Assembly: GCF_023276655.1 (NCBI RefSeq)
Contig: NZ_JALGRK010000002.1
Location: 496,001-560,000 of the forward strand
From: Olsenella intestinalis
GTDB lineage: Bacteria > Actinomycetota > Coriobacteriia > Coriobacteriales > Atopobiaceae
DNA length: 64,000 nucleotides
Direction: 5' to 3'
Of this stretch, positions 19,045 to 27,349 are shown in pieces. The notes beneath the pieces are model-generated. The model ran no database searches, was not told the origin of the DNA, and saw only the letters and a list, made by a program, of their open reading frames with translations. Both the position numbers and the translations under genes were made by a program. How positions within the stretch are numbered: the stretch's first letter is position 1; every line of letters starts with the position of its first letter.

Positions 19045-19224
19045 CTACTCGGTGACGACGACCTCGCGGTCCTTGTAGTAGCCACAGTTGGGGCACACGT
19101 GATGCGGAAGCTTAGGAGCACCGCACTGGGGGCAAACGGAACGTGCCGACGCGGCGAGCTTGCTGTTGGCCGAACGGCGGGTGTGCGTGGCGCCGCGACC
19201 CTTCTTTTGCTTAGGAACTGCCAT
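19045..19224 (-). CDS. rpmF: 50S ribosomal protein L32
   Basis: A 59-residue basic protein starting MAVPKQKKGRGATHTRRS at the ATG at 19224, behind GAGAGG. The C-terminal zinc ribbon has CPQC and CPNC spaced by 11 residues, so this is the zinc-binding (C+) form of L32. It sits between yceD and plsX, a very common yceD-rpmF-plsX order that couples ribosome and phospholipid synthesis. The stop at 19045 leaves 75 bases before plsX. Confidence 0.96.
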   Translation of the reverse strand: MAVPKQKKGRGATHTRRSANSKLAASARSVCPQCGAPKLPHHVCPNCGYYKDREVVVTE

Positions 19225-19383
19225 CTTGAACCTCTCTTAGACGTACGTACTGCCAGGCACTAAGCCCAGCCTGTCTACCTTCTTAAAGACACAAGAACGA
19301 ACTATACCACGCGCCCATCGAAAATGCACGTTGCACGCACGCACCCGACAAATCACACAAACGCCGAGACGGCGAAGTCGGGA

Positions 19384-19950
19384 CTAGTCGTCGAGCTCGA
19401 GGTTCTTCAGGACCGAGAAGGGGCTCTTGTCGAGCCTCTCCTGCTCGCGCTCGGCCTCGATCTGGGCGGCATGCCCGCAGTCGGCCTCGTTGAGGTTCTG
19501 CCCGCAGACCGGGCAGAGGCCCTTGCAGTCCTCCTGGCACAGCACGATGAACGGCGTGTCCATGAGAAGCGCGCTCTCGAGCGCCTCGGTCAGGTCGACG
19601 GTGCGGTCGGACGAGACGAGCGAGTAGTCCACCTCGTCCTCCCCGTCGCCGACCTCGAGGACCTCGTCCGGCTCCTTGAAGAGGAAGTACTCGTCGACCT
19701 CGCCCTTGACGTCGAACTCGGCGTCACCGAGGCAGCGGTCGCAGGAGCCCTTCACATGGGCGGAGATGATCCCGGTGGCGAGGATGCCCTCGCCGGCGTT
19801 GGTCAGGACGAGGTCATAGTCGACGCCCTCGGGAAGCGTGAAGGCACGCTCGCCGAGGTTGTAGCTCTTCTCGTCGAGGTGATCGGCGACCACGCGGGTG
19901 TCGCCGGGGTTCTCAAGGCGCTCGTCGAGCGCCACGACTACGCTCTGCAT
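19384..19950 (-). CDS. YceD-family (DUF177) protein
   Basis: A 188-residue acidic protein. Two CxxC pairs are seen: SCDRCLG near 89-93 and CxxxCxGLCPVCGxxLN near 140-156, the typical DUF177 signature. In plants and E. coli the family is linked to 23S rRNA accumulation and L32 assembly, which fits its place before rpmF. It starts five bases after the coiled-coil gene ends. GAG AAG AGC codons for Glu-Lys-Ser carry a motif copy (19864-19872). Confidence 0.88.
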   Translation of the reverse strand: MQSVVVALDERLENPGDTRVVADHLDEKSYNLGERAFTLPEGVDYDLVLTNAGEGILATGIISAHVKGSCDRCLGDAEFDVKGEVDEYFLFKEPDEVLEVGDGEDEVDYSLVSSDRTVDLTEALESALLMDTPFIVLCQEDCKGLCPVCGQNLNEADCGHAAQIEAEREQERLDKSPFSVLKNLELDD

Positions 19951-19955
19951 GGCGA

Positions 19956-20453
19956 CTACCAGGGAACGTTGTTGGTCTGGTTGCGCGGGCCGGAGTTCTC
20001 GTTGAGGGTCTGGCGGACGCGGCTCACCGAGTTGGAGATGCTCTTGAGGTTGTCCTCGAGGTGCGAGAGGACCGTGTCGGCGTACTCCTCGGCGTTGTAG
20101 CGCGTGTCACGCTCGTACTGGGCGGCCTTGTCGCGGATGTCGTCGGCCTGCTGCTGGGCGAGACGCACGACCTCCTGGTCGCCGGCGAGGATCATCGCCT
20201 GCTGCTGCGCGTCTGCGACGATGGCGTCTGCCTGCATCTGCGCGCGCTCGAGCGTCTCGGCCTCCTCCTTCACGATACGACGGGCGTCGGAGAACTCCTG
20301 CGGGAAGACTCGACGGATCTCGTCCAGGATCTCGTAGATCTCCTGGGCGTCGACGATCTTCTTCCCGGCACCACCCGTAAACGGAGTCTTTCCCTCGCTC
20401 ACGATCTGCTCGAGTTCGCCGACCAGGCTCTCGATTTCCTCACCCGGCTGCAT
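19956..20453 (-). CDS. coiled-coil protein, DivIVA/ATP-synthase-b-like
   Basis: A 165-residue protein from the ATG at 20453 behind AAAGGAG; the frame is open further upstream but without a ribosome site. Residues about 45-140 form a charged coiled coil rich in Ala, Gln and Glu (for example AETLERAQMQADAIVADAQQ), followed by a low-complexity tail ending NNVPW. Similar proteins next to coaD and yceD in Actinobacteria are annotated as cell-division initiation or ATPase proteins. The function is not established. No membrane segment is visible, so it is probably cytoplasmic. Confidence 0.7.
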   Translation of the reverse strand: MQPGEEIESLVGELEQIVSEGKTPFTGGAGKKIVDAQEIYEILDEIRRVFPQEFSDARRIVKEEAETLERAQMQADAIVADAQQQAMILAGDQEVVRLAQQQADDIRDKAAQYERDTRYNAEEYADTVLSHLEDNLKSISNSVSRVRQTLNENSGPRNQTNNVPW

Positions 20454-20654
20454 GCGGGACTCCTTTCGCATAGTGGCGCGGTCCGGCCATTGTTCAACGT
20501 TGTTTGGATCGCATCGCGCATATGGTATCAGATTCGCCAGCATATGACCCATGAGGCGCCGTATGGCATGGGTGATTCGTCAAGAGCCCACGACCAGAGG
20601 TCGCGCGCGGCCGGTGCGCGGAGGGCTCGCCGGCGGGCGCGGGGCACCGTCGGG

Positions 20655-21167
20655 CTAGCGGGAGAAGTGCTCGGCCAGGCAGCGCGCGACGTTGGGCGGG
20701 ACGAGGAACGACACGTCGGAGCCGAGCGACGCGAGCTCGCGCACGATCGACGACGAGACGTAGCCGAACTGCGGGCTCGACATGACGAACACGGACTCGA
20801 CCTCGGGCGCCATGTGGTAGTTGAGGTCGGCCTGCTGCAGCTCGTACTCGAAGTCGGTCATGGCGCGCAGGCCCTTGACCACGCCGCCCGCGCCGACCTC
20901 CCTCACGAAGTCGACGAGCAGCCCCGAGAAGGGCCTCACGTCCACGCGCTCGGCGATGCCCTCCTCCACCAGCGCGTCCTCGACCATGCGCACGCGCTCG
21001 TCGAGCGTGAAGGTCGGCCCCGAGCCGTTCTTACCGACCGAGGCCGCCACGCCCACGGTCACGTGCGGAAAGAGCCTCCGCGCACGGCGGATGACGTCAA
21101 GGTGGCCGAAGGTCACGGGGTCGAAGGTGCCCGGAACGACGACGTGCTCGATTCTCTCGTCACTCAT
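20655..21167 (-). CDS. coaD: pantetheine-phosphate adenylyltransferase
   Basis: A 170-residue nucleotidyltransferase. It has PGTFDPVTFGHLDVIRRA near residues 12-29 (the TxGH motif) and YVSSSIVREL near 125, the counterpart of ISSTxVR. It makes dephospho-CoA from phosphopantetheine. It starts four bases after rsmD ends, and rsmD-coaD is a classic pair. About 200 bases follow before the coiled-coil gene, which has its own ribosome site and perhaps its own promoter. Confidence 0.95.
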   Translation of the reverse strand: MSDERIEHVVVPGTFDPVTFGHLDVIRRARRLFPHVTVGVAASVGKNGSGPTFTLDERVRMVEDALVEEGIAERVDVRPFSGLLVDFVREVGAGGVVKGLRAMTDFEYELQQADLNYHMAPEVESVFVMSSPQFGYVSSSIVRELASLGSDVSFLVPPNVARCLAEHFSR

Positions 21168-21170
21168 TGC

Positions 21171-21746
21171 TTACGCTCCCCTGGTCAGGATCTCGAAGGT
21201 GGTGATGCCGTGGCTCTTCTCGCGCGCCTGGGCGAAGCCGGGCACATCGAGCCCCGGCGCCTTGGAGTCGTGCTCGTAGAGGATGCGGGCGTCCTCGGCG
21301 AGAAGAGCGTTCGCGTCGAGGTCGGCGACCAACTCACAGACGCGCGACGCCTCCATCGCGTAGGGCGGGTCGAGCACGACGAGGCGAAACGGCGCGCCCG
21401 GGAGACGCCCGGACTTCGCGAGGCGGCATACGTCACCTGCGACGACGGCGGCACGCCCCTGCTCGCAGCCGAACGCGCGGCAGTTGCGCCTCACGCGCGC
21501 CACGGCCCCGCGGTCGCGGTCGACGAAGGTCGCGCGTGCCGCGCCGCGGCTCAGAAGCTCGAGCCCGATGGCCCCGGAGCCCGCAAAGGCGTCGAGCACC
21601 GAGACGTCCGCGAGGTCGAGCCCGAAGGCCGACAGAACCATCGACGCCATCGACTCGCGCGTCCTGTCCGTGGTGGGACGCGTGACGTCACGTCCCTCGG
21701 GCGCCTCAATGGGCCGCCCCCTCCACATGCCGCCAACGATCCTCAA
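21171..21746 (-). CDS. rsmD: 16S rRNA (guanine-966-N2)-methyltransferase RsmD
   Basis: A 191-residue Rossmann methyltransferase. It begins MRIVGGMWRGRPI, has the AdoMet motif VLDAFAGSGAIGLELLSRG near 49-67 and the catalytic DPPY near 117-120. Its start overlaps the recG stop by four bases (translational coupling). Two copies of the dispersed motif fall inside this short gene: Ala-Leu-Leu (21300-21308) and Glu-Lys-Ser (21213-21221). Confidence 0.95.
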   Translation of the reverse strand: MRIVGGMWRGRPIEAPEGRDVTRPTTDRTRESMASMVLSAFGLDLADVSVLDAFAGSGAIGLELLSRGAARATFVDRDRGAVARVRRNCRAFGCEQGRAAVVAGDVCRLAKSGRLPGAPFRLVVLDPPYAMEASRVCELVADLDANALLAEDARILYEHDSKAPGLDVPGFAQAREKSHGITTFEILTRGA

Positions 21747-23905
21747 AGCCTCTCAGCCTCCTCGAAGTAGATGCCAAAGCGGTCCCTCACCTCGTACGCG
21801 AGCGGGCGGAGCGCGGGCGAGACGAGCGCGGCGTCGCGCTCGAAGATCTGCTCGGCATCCGCATGGGCCCACTCGACGAGGTCCGCGTCCTGTGCGAGGT
21901 CCGAGACCGCAAGCGAGACCCCGCCGCTCTGACGATACCCCAAGATCTCGCCCTCGTGGCGCAGCCTCAGGTCGAGCTCCGCGAGCTCGAATCCGTCGGA
22001 GGTCTTCTCGAGCGCGGCGAGGCGCTTGCGCGCGGGCGTGCCCTTGCGCGCGGGGCACTCCAGAAAGACCGTGCCCGCCACGTCTCCCCTGCCCACGCGG
22101 CCGCGCAGCTGGTGCAGGGTCGCGAGGCCGAAGCGGTCGGCGTCGTGCACGAGCATGACGGTCGCTGCGGGCACGTCGACTCCGACCTCGACCACGGTGG
22201 TCGAGACGAGCACGTCGACCTCGCCCGCGCGGAAGCTCTCCATGACGCGCTCCTTCTCGGCGGCGGCCATGCGCCCGGTGAGGGCGGCCACGCGCAGGCC
22301 GGAGAGCGCGCTCTCCGAGAGCGCCTTGGCCGTGCGCGCGACGGAGTGCAGGTTGGACGACGTGGAGCGCGACGCCTCCGGCACGTCGTCGAGATGGCTG
22401 CCGTCGTCGGCGTCGTCGACGAGCGGGCAGATCACGTAGGCCTGCTGCCCCGCCGCGACGGCCTCGCGGATCGCGCCGTAGGCCAGGTCGCGGTTCTCGG
22501 GGGCGATGCAGGTCGTGGAAATGCCCGCGCCCGCACGCGGCCGCTTGCGGATGCGCGAGCAGCGCACGTCGCCGTAGAGCGAGAGCGCGAGCGTGCGCGG
22601 GATGGGCGTCGCGGTCATGGCGAGCAGGTCGGCGCCCGCGCCCTTGCGCTTGAGCGCCGCGCGCTGGTCGACGCCGAAGCGGTGCTGCTCGTCGATGACG
22701 ACGAGGCTCAGCGTCGCGAAGGCGATGTCGTCGGAGAGGAGCGCCGTGGTTCCGAAGAGCACGCTCGTCTCGCCCGAGGCGAGCGACTGTGCGATGCGGG
22801 CGCGCTCGTCGGCGGCGGTCGCGCCGGTCACGAGCGCCCAGGTCACGCCCGCGGCCTCGAGCACGGGCCCGAGCTTCTCGGCGTACTGGCGCGCGAGAAC
22901 CGAGGTCGGCGCCATCATCGCGGCCTGCGTGCCGGTGTCTGCGGCCGTGGCCAGCGCGAACGCGGCGACGGCGGTCTTGCCGGTGCCCACGTCGCCGAGG
23001 AGCAGCCGGCTCATGACGACGGGCGCGGCCATGTCGGCGAGGATCTCGTCTGCGGCCACCCGCTGCTCGTCCGTGAGCTCGAAGGGAAGCGCGCTCCCCA
23101 GCGCGCGCACGTGCTCGCCGTCGATCACGTGACGCGTGGGATCGCAGCCCTCGAGCTCGATGCGCCGGCGGGCGAGAAGAGCCACCTGCAGGCACAGCAG
23201 CTCGTCATAGGCAAGGCGGCGGCGTGCGCGCTCCTTGGAGGCGAGCGTCGTCGGGAAGTGGACCTCGCGTAGGGCGCGCGCCTCGCTCATGAGCTCGTGG
23301 CGCGCGACGAGGCGGACGGGAAGGAAGTCGCAGACGTCTCCGGCATCGGCGAGCGCCGCCGCGACGATGCGGCGCATCCAGGAGGCGCTCATGCCCTCGC
23401 TCACCGGGTGGACCGGGAGGATGCGCGCGTAGGATCCGCCGTCTGCGGCAGAGCCCAGCACCTCGTGGAAGGGCGCCTTGATCTGCTTGAAGCCGTAGGC
23501 GAAGTCGACCTTGCCCGAAAGCGCCACGAGGTCGCCCTGGGAGATCTGCTCGGCGATCCAGGGCTGGCGGAAGAACGTCGCCTGGATGACGCCCGTGTCG
23601 TCGAGCACGTAGACCTCGACGATCTGCATGCGGGGCTTGGGGCGCTTGAGCTTGACCCTGTCGACCCTGCCCACCACGGTGACCTCGCTTCCGACCTCGG
23701 CCATGCCGATGGGCACGACGTTGGAGAAGTCGAGGTAGCGGTGGGGCACATGCAGCAGGAGGTCGCGAACGCGCGTGACCTGCATGCGCTCGAGAGCAGT
23801 GCGCCTCGCGCCCGACACAAAGCGCAGGCGCGAGACGTCATCTGTTAGGGCGCGAGTGCGCGCAAGGCGCTCACTCACCTCTGGGGTTGTCGGGGAGCTC
23901 CCCAC
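21743..23905 (-). CDS. recG: ATP-dependent DNA helicase RecG
   Basis: A 720-residue superfamily 2 helicase. The N-terminal wedge/OB domain (about 60-160) is followed by Walker A LGDVGTGKTAVA near 303, DEQH near 407 and TATPIPRTLALSLYG near 438. The helicase C domain includes QLRGRVGRGD near 600, and a TRG-like end follows. It remodels stalled forks and Holliday junctions. It begins 15 bases after the DAK2 gene. A GCT CTT CTC run (23174-23182) encoding Ala-Leu-Leu carries the dispersed motif. Confidence 0.96.
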   Translation of the reverse strand: MGSSPTTPEVSERLARTRALTDDVSRLRFVSGARRTALERMQVTRVRDLLLHVPHRYLDFSNVVPIGMAEVGSEVTVVGRVDRVKLKRPKPRMQIVEVYVLDDTGVIQATFFRQPWIAEQISQGDLVALSGKVDFAYGFKQIKAPFHEVLGSAADGGSYARILPVHPVSEGMSASWMRRIVAAALADAGDVCDFLPVRLVARHELMSEARALREVHFPTTLASKERARRRLAYDELLCLQVALLARRRIELEGCDPTRHVIDGEHVRALGSALPFELTDEQRVAADEILADMAAPVVMSRLLLGDVGTGKTAVAAFALATAADTGTQAAMMAPTSVLARQYAEKLGPVLEAAGVTWALVTGATAADERARIAQSLASGETSVLFGTTALLSDDIAFATLSLVVIDEQHRFGVDQRAALKRKGAGADLLAMTATPIPRTLALSLYGDVRCSRIRKRPRAGAGISTTCIAPENRDLAYGAIREAVAAGQQAYVICPLVDDADDGSHLDDVPEASRSTSSNLHSVARTAKALSESALSGLRVAALTGRMAAAEKERVMESFRAGEVDVLVSTTVVEVGVDVPAATVMLVHDADRFGLATLHQLRGRVGRGDVAGTVFLECPARKGTPARKRLAALEKTSDGFELAELDLRLRHEGEILGYRQSGGVSLAVSDLAQDADLVEWAHADAEQIFERDAALVSPALRPLAYEVRDRFGIYFEEAERL

Positions 23906-23920
23906 GGCCGGCGAGATCTC

Positions 23921-25603
23921 CTACTCGATGGAGAAGATGACCGGGTACAGGGGCTGCTCGCCGCGGTGCGAGTCGATCTCGAGGTCGGGCTGGGCCTCCT
24001 CGATGGCGGCGATCAGGTGCTGGAAGTCGTCGTCGGAGAGGTCAGAGCCGGCTAGGATCGTGAGGGTGTCGCCCTCCTCGTCGTCCTGCATGCGGTTGAT
24101 GACCTCGACGGTGACCTTCTCGACGTCGTTGCCGACGACCTCGATCGAGCCGCCCATGATGCCCATGACGTCGCCCGAGTGGATGGGGCTGCCGTCGGCG
24201 GCGGAGGAGTCGCGCACGGCGGTGGTGACCTCGCCGTCACGGATCTGGCCGATGGCCTCGTTCATCTCGGCGACGTTGTCGTCGAGGGAGCCCTCGGCGT
24301 CAGCCACGAACATGGCCGAGAACGCCTGGAGCACGGTCTTGGTCGGGACGACGGCGCAGTCGCAGTCCTCGCAGGCACCCACGGCCGCCTCGGCCGCCAT
24401 GCGGATGTTGCCGTTGTTGGGAAGGACGATGACCTTCTCGGCGTTGCACCTCTCGATGGCGTCGAGGATGTCGGCCGTCGAGGGGTTCATGGTCTGGCCG
24501 CCGGAGACGATGACGTCGACGCCGAGCGACTTGAGGATCTCGGCCTGGCCCTCGCCCGCGGCGACGGCGACAAATCCGATGCCCTCCTTGCGGGCGGCGG
24601 GGGCTGTGGGAGCCGCCTCGTCGTCCTTGTCCTGGCGGATGGACTCGGTGCGCTCCTGCGCCTCGAGGTCCATGTTGTGGACGTAGACGTTGAAGATCTG
24701 GCCGCGGTGCAGCATGTGACGGAGCACGCGGTCCGGCCTGTTGGTGTGGACGTGGATCTTGTAGTCCGGGTTGGAGCCGACGAGCAGCTCGCAGTCACCC
24801 ATGGTCGAGAGGTACTTGAGGTTGGCGTCCTCGTCGAAGTTCGGGTCCTCGCAGTGGAAGAGGAACTCGGTGCAGTAGCGGAACTCGGAGCCCTCCCAGT
24901 CGTCGTTGATCTCGATGTCGACGACGTTGGCGACCTGCGCCTTGGCGTCACCGGAGTCGACGGTGGTCTTGAAGTCGGAGACCTCGCCGGCCTTGCCCTC
25001 GTAGGCGTTAACGAAGGCCTCGATGAACGTGGCCAGGCCGAAGGCGCCGGAGTCGACGACGCCGTTCTCCTTGAGGACGGGCAGCAGGTCCGGGGTGCGG
25101 GCGACGGACTCGTACGCCTCGACGACGATGGCGTCGAGCGCCTCCCGCGGGGTGACCTTCTCCCTCTCGAGCTGATCGGCCTTGGTGGAGATGTCCCTCA
25201 GCACGGTGAGGATCGTGCCCTCGACCGGCTTGCGGACCGCCTTGAAGGCGACCTTGACGCCGTTGCGCAGGGCGAAGGCGATGTCAGCCGTGGTGGCCTG
25301 GGCGCCGTCGGCGTTGACGAGGCCCTCGGCGACGCCGCGCAGGATCTGGCTCGTGATGACGCCGGAGTTGCCACGGGCGCCCATGAGCGAGCCGTGGGTA
25401 ATGGCCTGGGCGATGTCCTCCATGGTGGCGTTCGCGGGGAGGGCCTGGACCTCCTTCACGACCGTGCCGAGGGTGAGCGACATGTTGGTGCCGGTGTCAC
25501 CGTCGGGCACGGGGAAGACATTGAGCTTGTTGATCTCGTCGGCCTTGTCGGCGACGACCTGGGCTGCGACGGGGAAGCAGTTGCGGACAACGTTGGCAAT
25601 CAT
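23921..25603 (-). CDS. DAK2-domain (YloV/FakA-like) kinase
   Basis: A 560-residue protein. The N-terminal DAK2 domain has INKLNVFPVPDGDTGTNM near 25-42 and GARGNSGVI near 75-83, the nucleotide-binding features. The C-terminal half (about 350-560) is a DegV-like/FakA C-terminal domain. In Firmicutes the homologue phosphorylates fatty acids bound to FakB proteins. That role is inferred here; no fakB lies in the window. It follows the Asp23 gene by 57 bases, as yloU-yloV does in Bacillus. Confidence 0.88.
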   Translation of the reverse strand: MIANVVRNCFPVAAQVVADKADEINKLNVFPVPDGDTGTNMSLTLGTVVKEVQALPANATMEDIAQAITHGSLMGARGNSGVITSQILRGVAEGLVNADGAQATTADIAFALRNGVKVAFKAVRKPVEGTILTVLRDISTKADQLEREKVTPREALDAIVVEAYESVARTPDLLPVLKENGVVDSGAFGLATFIEAFVNAYEGKAGEVSDFKTTVDSGDAKAQVANVVDIEINDDWEGSEFRYCTEFLFHCEDPNFDEDANLKYLSTMGDCELLVGSNPDYKIHVHTNRPDRVLRHMLHRGQIFNVYVHNMDLEAQERTESIRQDKDDEAAPTAPAARKEGIGFVAVAAGEGQAEILKSLGVDVIVSGGQTMNPSTADILDAIERCNAEKVIVLPNNGNIRMAAEAAVGACEDCDCAVVPTKTVLQAFSAMFVADAEGSLDDNVAEMNEAIGQIRDGEVTTAVRDSSAADGSPIHSGDVMGIMGGSIEVVGNDVEKVTVEVINRMQDDEEGDTLTILAGSDLSDDDFQHLIAAIEEAQPDLEIDSHRGEQPLYPVIFSIE

Positions 25604-25660
25604 TTCAGGAGAACCTCGAATCCTTTTCTCGTGGGAAAGTCGGAAGGGGGCCAGCTGATG

Positions 25661-26005
25661 CTAGCGGGTGCGGAGGGCGTCGATGTGAACGCACACGTCG
25701 ACGTCGTCGAGCTCGGCGATCTGCTTGAGCACGAACTTGACCGAGCTCACCAGATTGTCGGAGACGGAAGAGATGTTGACCCCGCGCTCCACGACGACGT
25801 TGAGGTCGACGTTGACGCGGCCGTCGACGGAGGAGACGGTGATGCCCCTCCTGAGGCGGTACGTGGGGAGCAGGTGCGCGACGCCACCCTGCTCGTCGAG
25901 CACGGCCATGCCCACCACGCCGTAGCACTCGAGCGCGGCGTAGCCCGCAAGGTCTGCGATGCAGTCGTTCGAAACCCTGAGCGCGCCAGGGACGACAGTT
26001 GCCAT
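25661..26005 (-). CDS. Asp23/Gls24-family envelope stress protein
   Basis: A 114-residue protein with the family's internal repeats: VDGRVNVDLNVVVERG followed by VSDNLVSSVKFVLKQIAELDDVDVCVHIDALR. In Firmicutes the family is linked to the membrane and alkaline or cell-wall stress. It is first in the array with the DAK2 kinase and recG, the standard yloU-yloV-recG order. The start ATG (26005) has AGGAGAAAC upstream. Confidence 0.88.
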   Translation of the reverse strand: MATVVPGALRVSNDCIADLAGYAALECYGVVGMAVLDEQGGVAHLLPTYRLRRGITVSSVDGRVNVDLNVVVERGVNISSVSDNLVSSVKFVLKQIAELDDVDVCVHIDALRTR

Positions 26006-26095
26006 GTGTTTCTCCTCTCACTCGGCTGCCCTCGCAGCCAGAGTCGAACTGCCTAACTATAGCATTGCACCCCGAGACGGGGCCGAAGACGCACA

Positions 26096-26704
26096 TCAGT
26101 CCTTATATAAACACAGTCCGGCCCCGCCTGGCACCTCACTTCGAAGGACGTGGCGCCCCGACGCCGCAGACGGGCCGAAGACCAGCCGCGAGCAGGCGAT
26201 CGCGACGCCGAGAAGAGCCACGGCGCTCGCCGCGCGACGACCTATATATGTTGCCCTCACGCGCTCGACGTCGTAACCCACGGATCGCATCTCCTGGAGC
26301 ACGAAGCGCGCGCAGGAGAGCGAGACCGGCTCGAGGGGCGTGCCCGCGAGGCGGCTCTCGGCGAGGAGGGCCGCCGCCGCGGCAGCGCGAAGGCCATCTC
26401 CCTCCCCCACGCGCGTCCGCAGCATCCTGATGCCCGAGCGATTGGGCTCGCCATAGGCGCGCTCGAGGAGCGCCGCCGAGCCTGCGTCCACGGCGGCCTC
26501 CATGCGCGCCAGCGTCTCGGCGCGCAGCGCGACGGGGAGCGGCGACTCCACCCCGCCGAGCAGCCCTCCCACCACGACGGCGCGCACGATTGCGGCCGCG
26601 ACGCCAAGCAAGGCGCACGCCCTCAGCGCGACGGCCGCCGCGCCCGCGAGTCCTCGCAGGCCAGAGGGAGTCCCCAGATCAAGCCGTCCGCCCATGTCGA
26701 CCAT
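26096..26704 (-). CDS. hypothetical Ala-rich membrane protein
   Basis: I do not recognise it. From the ATG at 26704 (GAAGGGGG directly upstream; the ATG at 26695 is an alternative) it has 202 residues. There is a hydrophobic Ala/Val/Gly stretch at about 13-50, a helical soluble middle with an Asn-Arg-Ser-Gly-Ile-Arg segment, and a second hydrophobic segment near 165-182 followed by a Ser/Gly tail ending CLYKD. A GCT CTT CTC run (26210-26218) in the second membrane segment carries the dispersed motif, which supports genuine coding in this frame. It ends 90 bases before the Asp23 gene. Confidence 0.6.
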   Translation of the reverse strand: MVDMGGRLDLGTPSGLRGLAGAAAVALRACALLGVAAAIVRAVVVGGLLGGVESPLPVALRAETLARMEAAVDAGSAALLERAYGEPNRSGIRMLRTRVGEGDGLRAAAAAALLAESRLAGTPLEPVSLSCARFVLQEMRSVGYDVERVRATYIGRRAASAVALLGVAIACSRLVFGPSAASGRHVLRSEVPGGAGLCLYKD

Positions 26705-26865
26705 CCCCCTTCGCGCCAAGGGAGGGCGAGCGCGCAGACGCGATGGCCCTCCGTGCCTGCTGCGCCCATCATCGCAGGCGCCCCGGACACAAAAACCGCC
26801 CCGCGCCGCTCGCCGAGGGCATCCCCCATCGCTACAAAACCTGCACAAGATGGGGCGTCTGGCGC

Positions 26866-26893
26866 TTGCATGGAGCCATCGCTGTGCTATATT
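26866..26893 (+). promoter_or_regulatory. rpmB promoter
   Basis: TTGCAT (26866-26871), a 16-base spacer, and TATATT (26888-26893), about 55 bases before the rpmB start. It lies in the 243-base gap between the divergent membrane-protein gene and rpmB; nothing else is obvious in that gap. Confidence 0.7.
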
Positions 26894-26947
26894 TGGACGG
26901 CTTTGGAAATTGCGGGGCATCCGCGCCGCCCTTTGGAGGTCGTAATA

Positions 26948-27148
26948 ATGTCGAAGGTTTGTGATATCTGCGGTAAGCACGCCGTTGCTGGTCGCTCCAT
27001 CAGCCACTCCCACCGCACCGTCAACCGTACGTTTAAGCCCAACATCCAGCGCGTCACCGTCTTCGAGAACGGCAGGGCCGTCAAGAAGAACGTCTGCACC
27101 CGCTGCCTCAAGAGCGGCAAGGTCGCCCGCTCCGCCGAGCAGGCGTAA
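26948..27148 (+). CDS. rpmB: 50S ribosomal protein L28
   Basis: A 66-residue basic protein, start ATG behind TTTGGAGG. It has MSKVCDICGK and, near the end, CTRCLKSGKV, so it keeps the two CxxC pairs of the zinc-binding form of L28. The core HRTVNRTFKPNIQ is diagnostic. It has its own promoter and a strong terminator and is divergent from the Asp23-DAK2-recG array, as in Bacillus. Confidence 0.97.
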   Translation: MSKVCDICGKHAVAGRSISHSHRTVNRTFKPNIQRVTVFENGRAVKKNVCTRCLKSGKVARSAEQA

Positions 27149-27177
27149 GCCTACCCGACGCATACAGCGCTTGGACG

Positions 27178-27201
27178 AGGAGCCCTTCGGGGCTCCTTTT
27201 T
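27178..27201 (+). terminator. rpmB intrinsic terminator
   Basis: AGGAGCCC, TTCG loop, GGGCTCCT, then a T-tract (27196-27201), 30 bases after the rpmB stop. A dispersed-motif copy begins seven bases after the T-tract (27208-27216). Confidence 0.93.
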
Positions 27202-27245
27202 CATGCCGAGAAGAGCCAGGCCCTCGCGCCCGGCCTCACCACATA

Positions 27246-27282
27246 GGGAGGGTCGCCCCGTCTCGTGCGGGACGACCCTCCC
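27246..27282 (-). terminator. hairpin downstream of the HAD-thiamine pyrophosphokinase gene
   Basis: A 10-bp stem GGGAGGGTCG/CGACCCTCCC with an inner CCCG/CGGG stem, about 68 bases after the stop at 27350. There is no T-tract on the minus strand directly after it. The motif complement GCTCTTCTCGGC follows about 30 bases later. Confidence 0.5.
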
Positions 27283-27349
27283 TCCTATCGATCCATTTCG
27301 ACGCGTCGGCGCGACCCCCAAAGAGGTCGTGGCAATCGCGACGGCCAGG

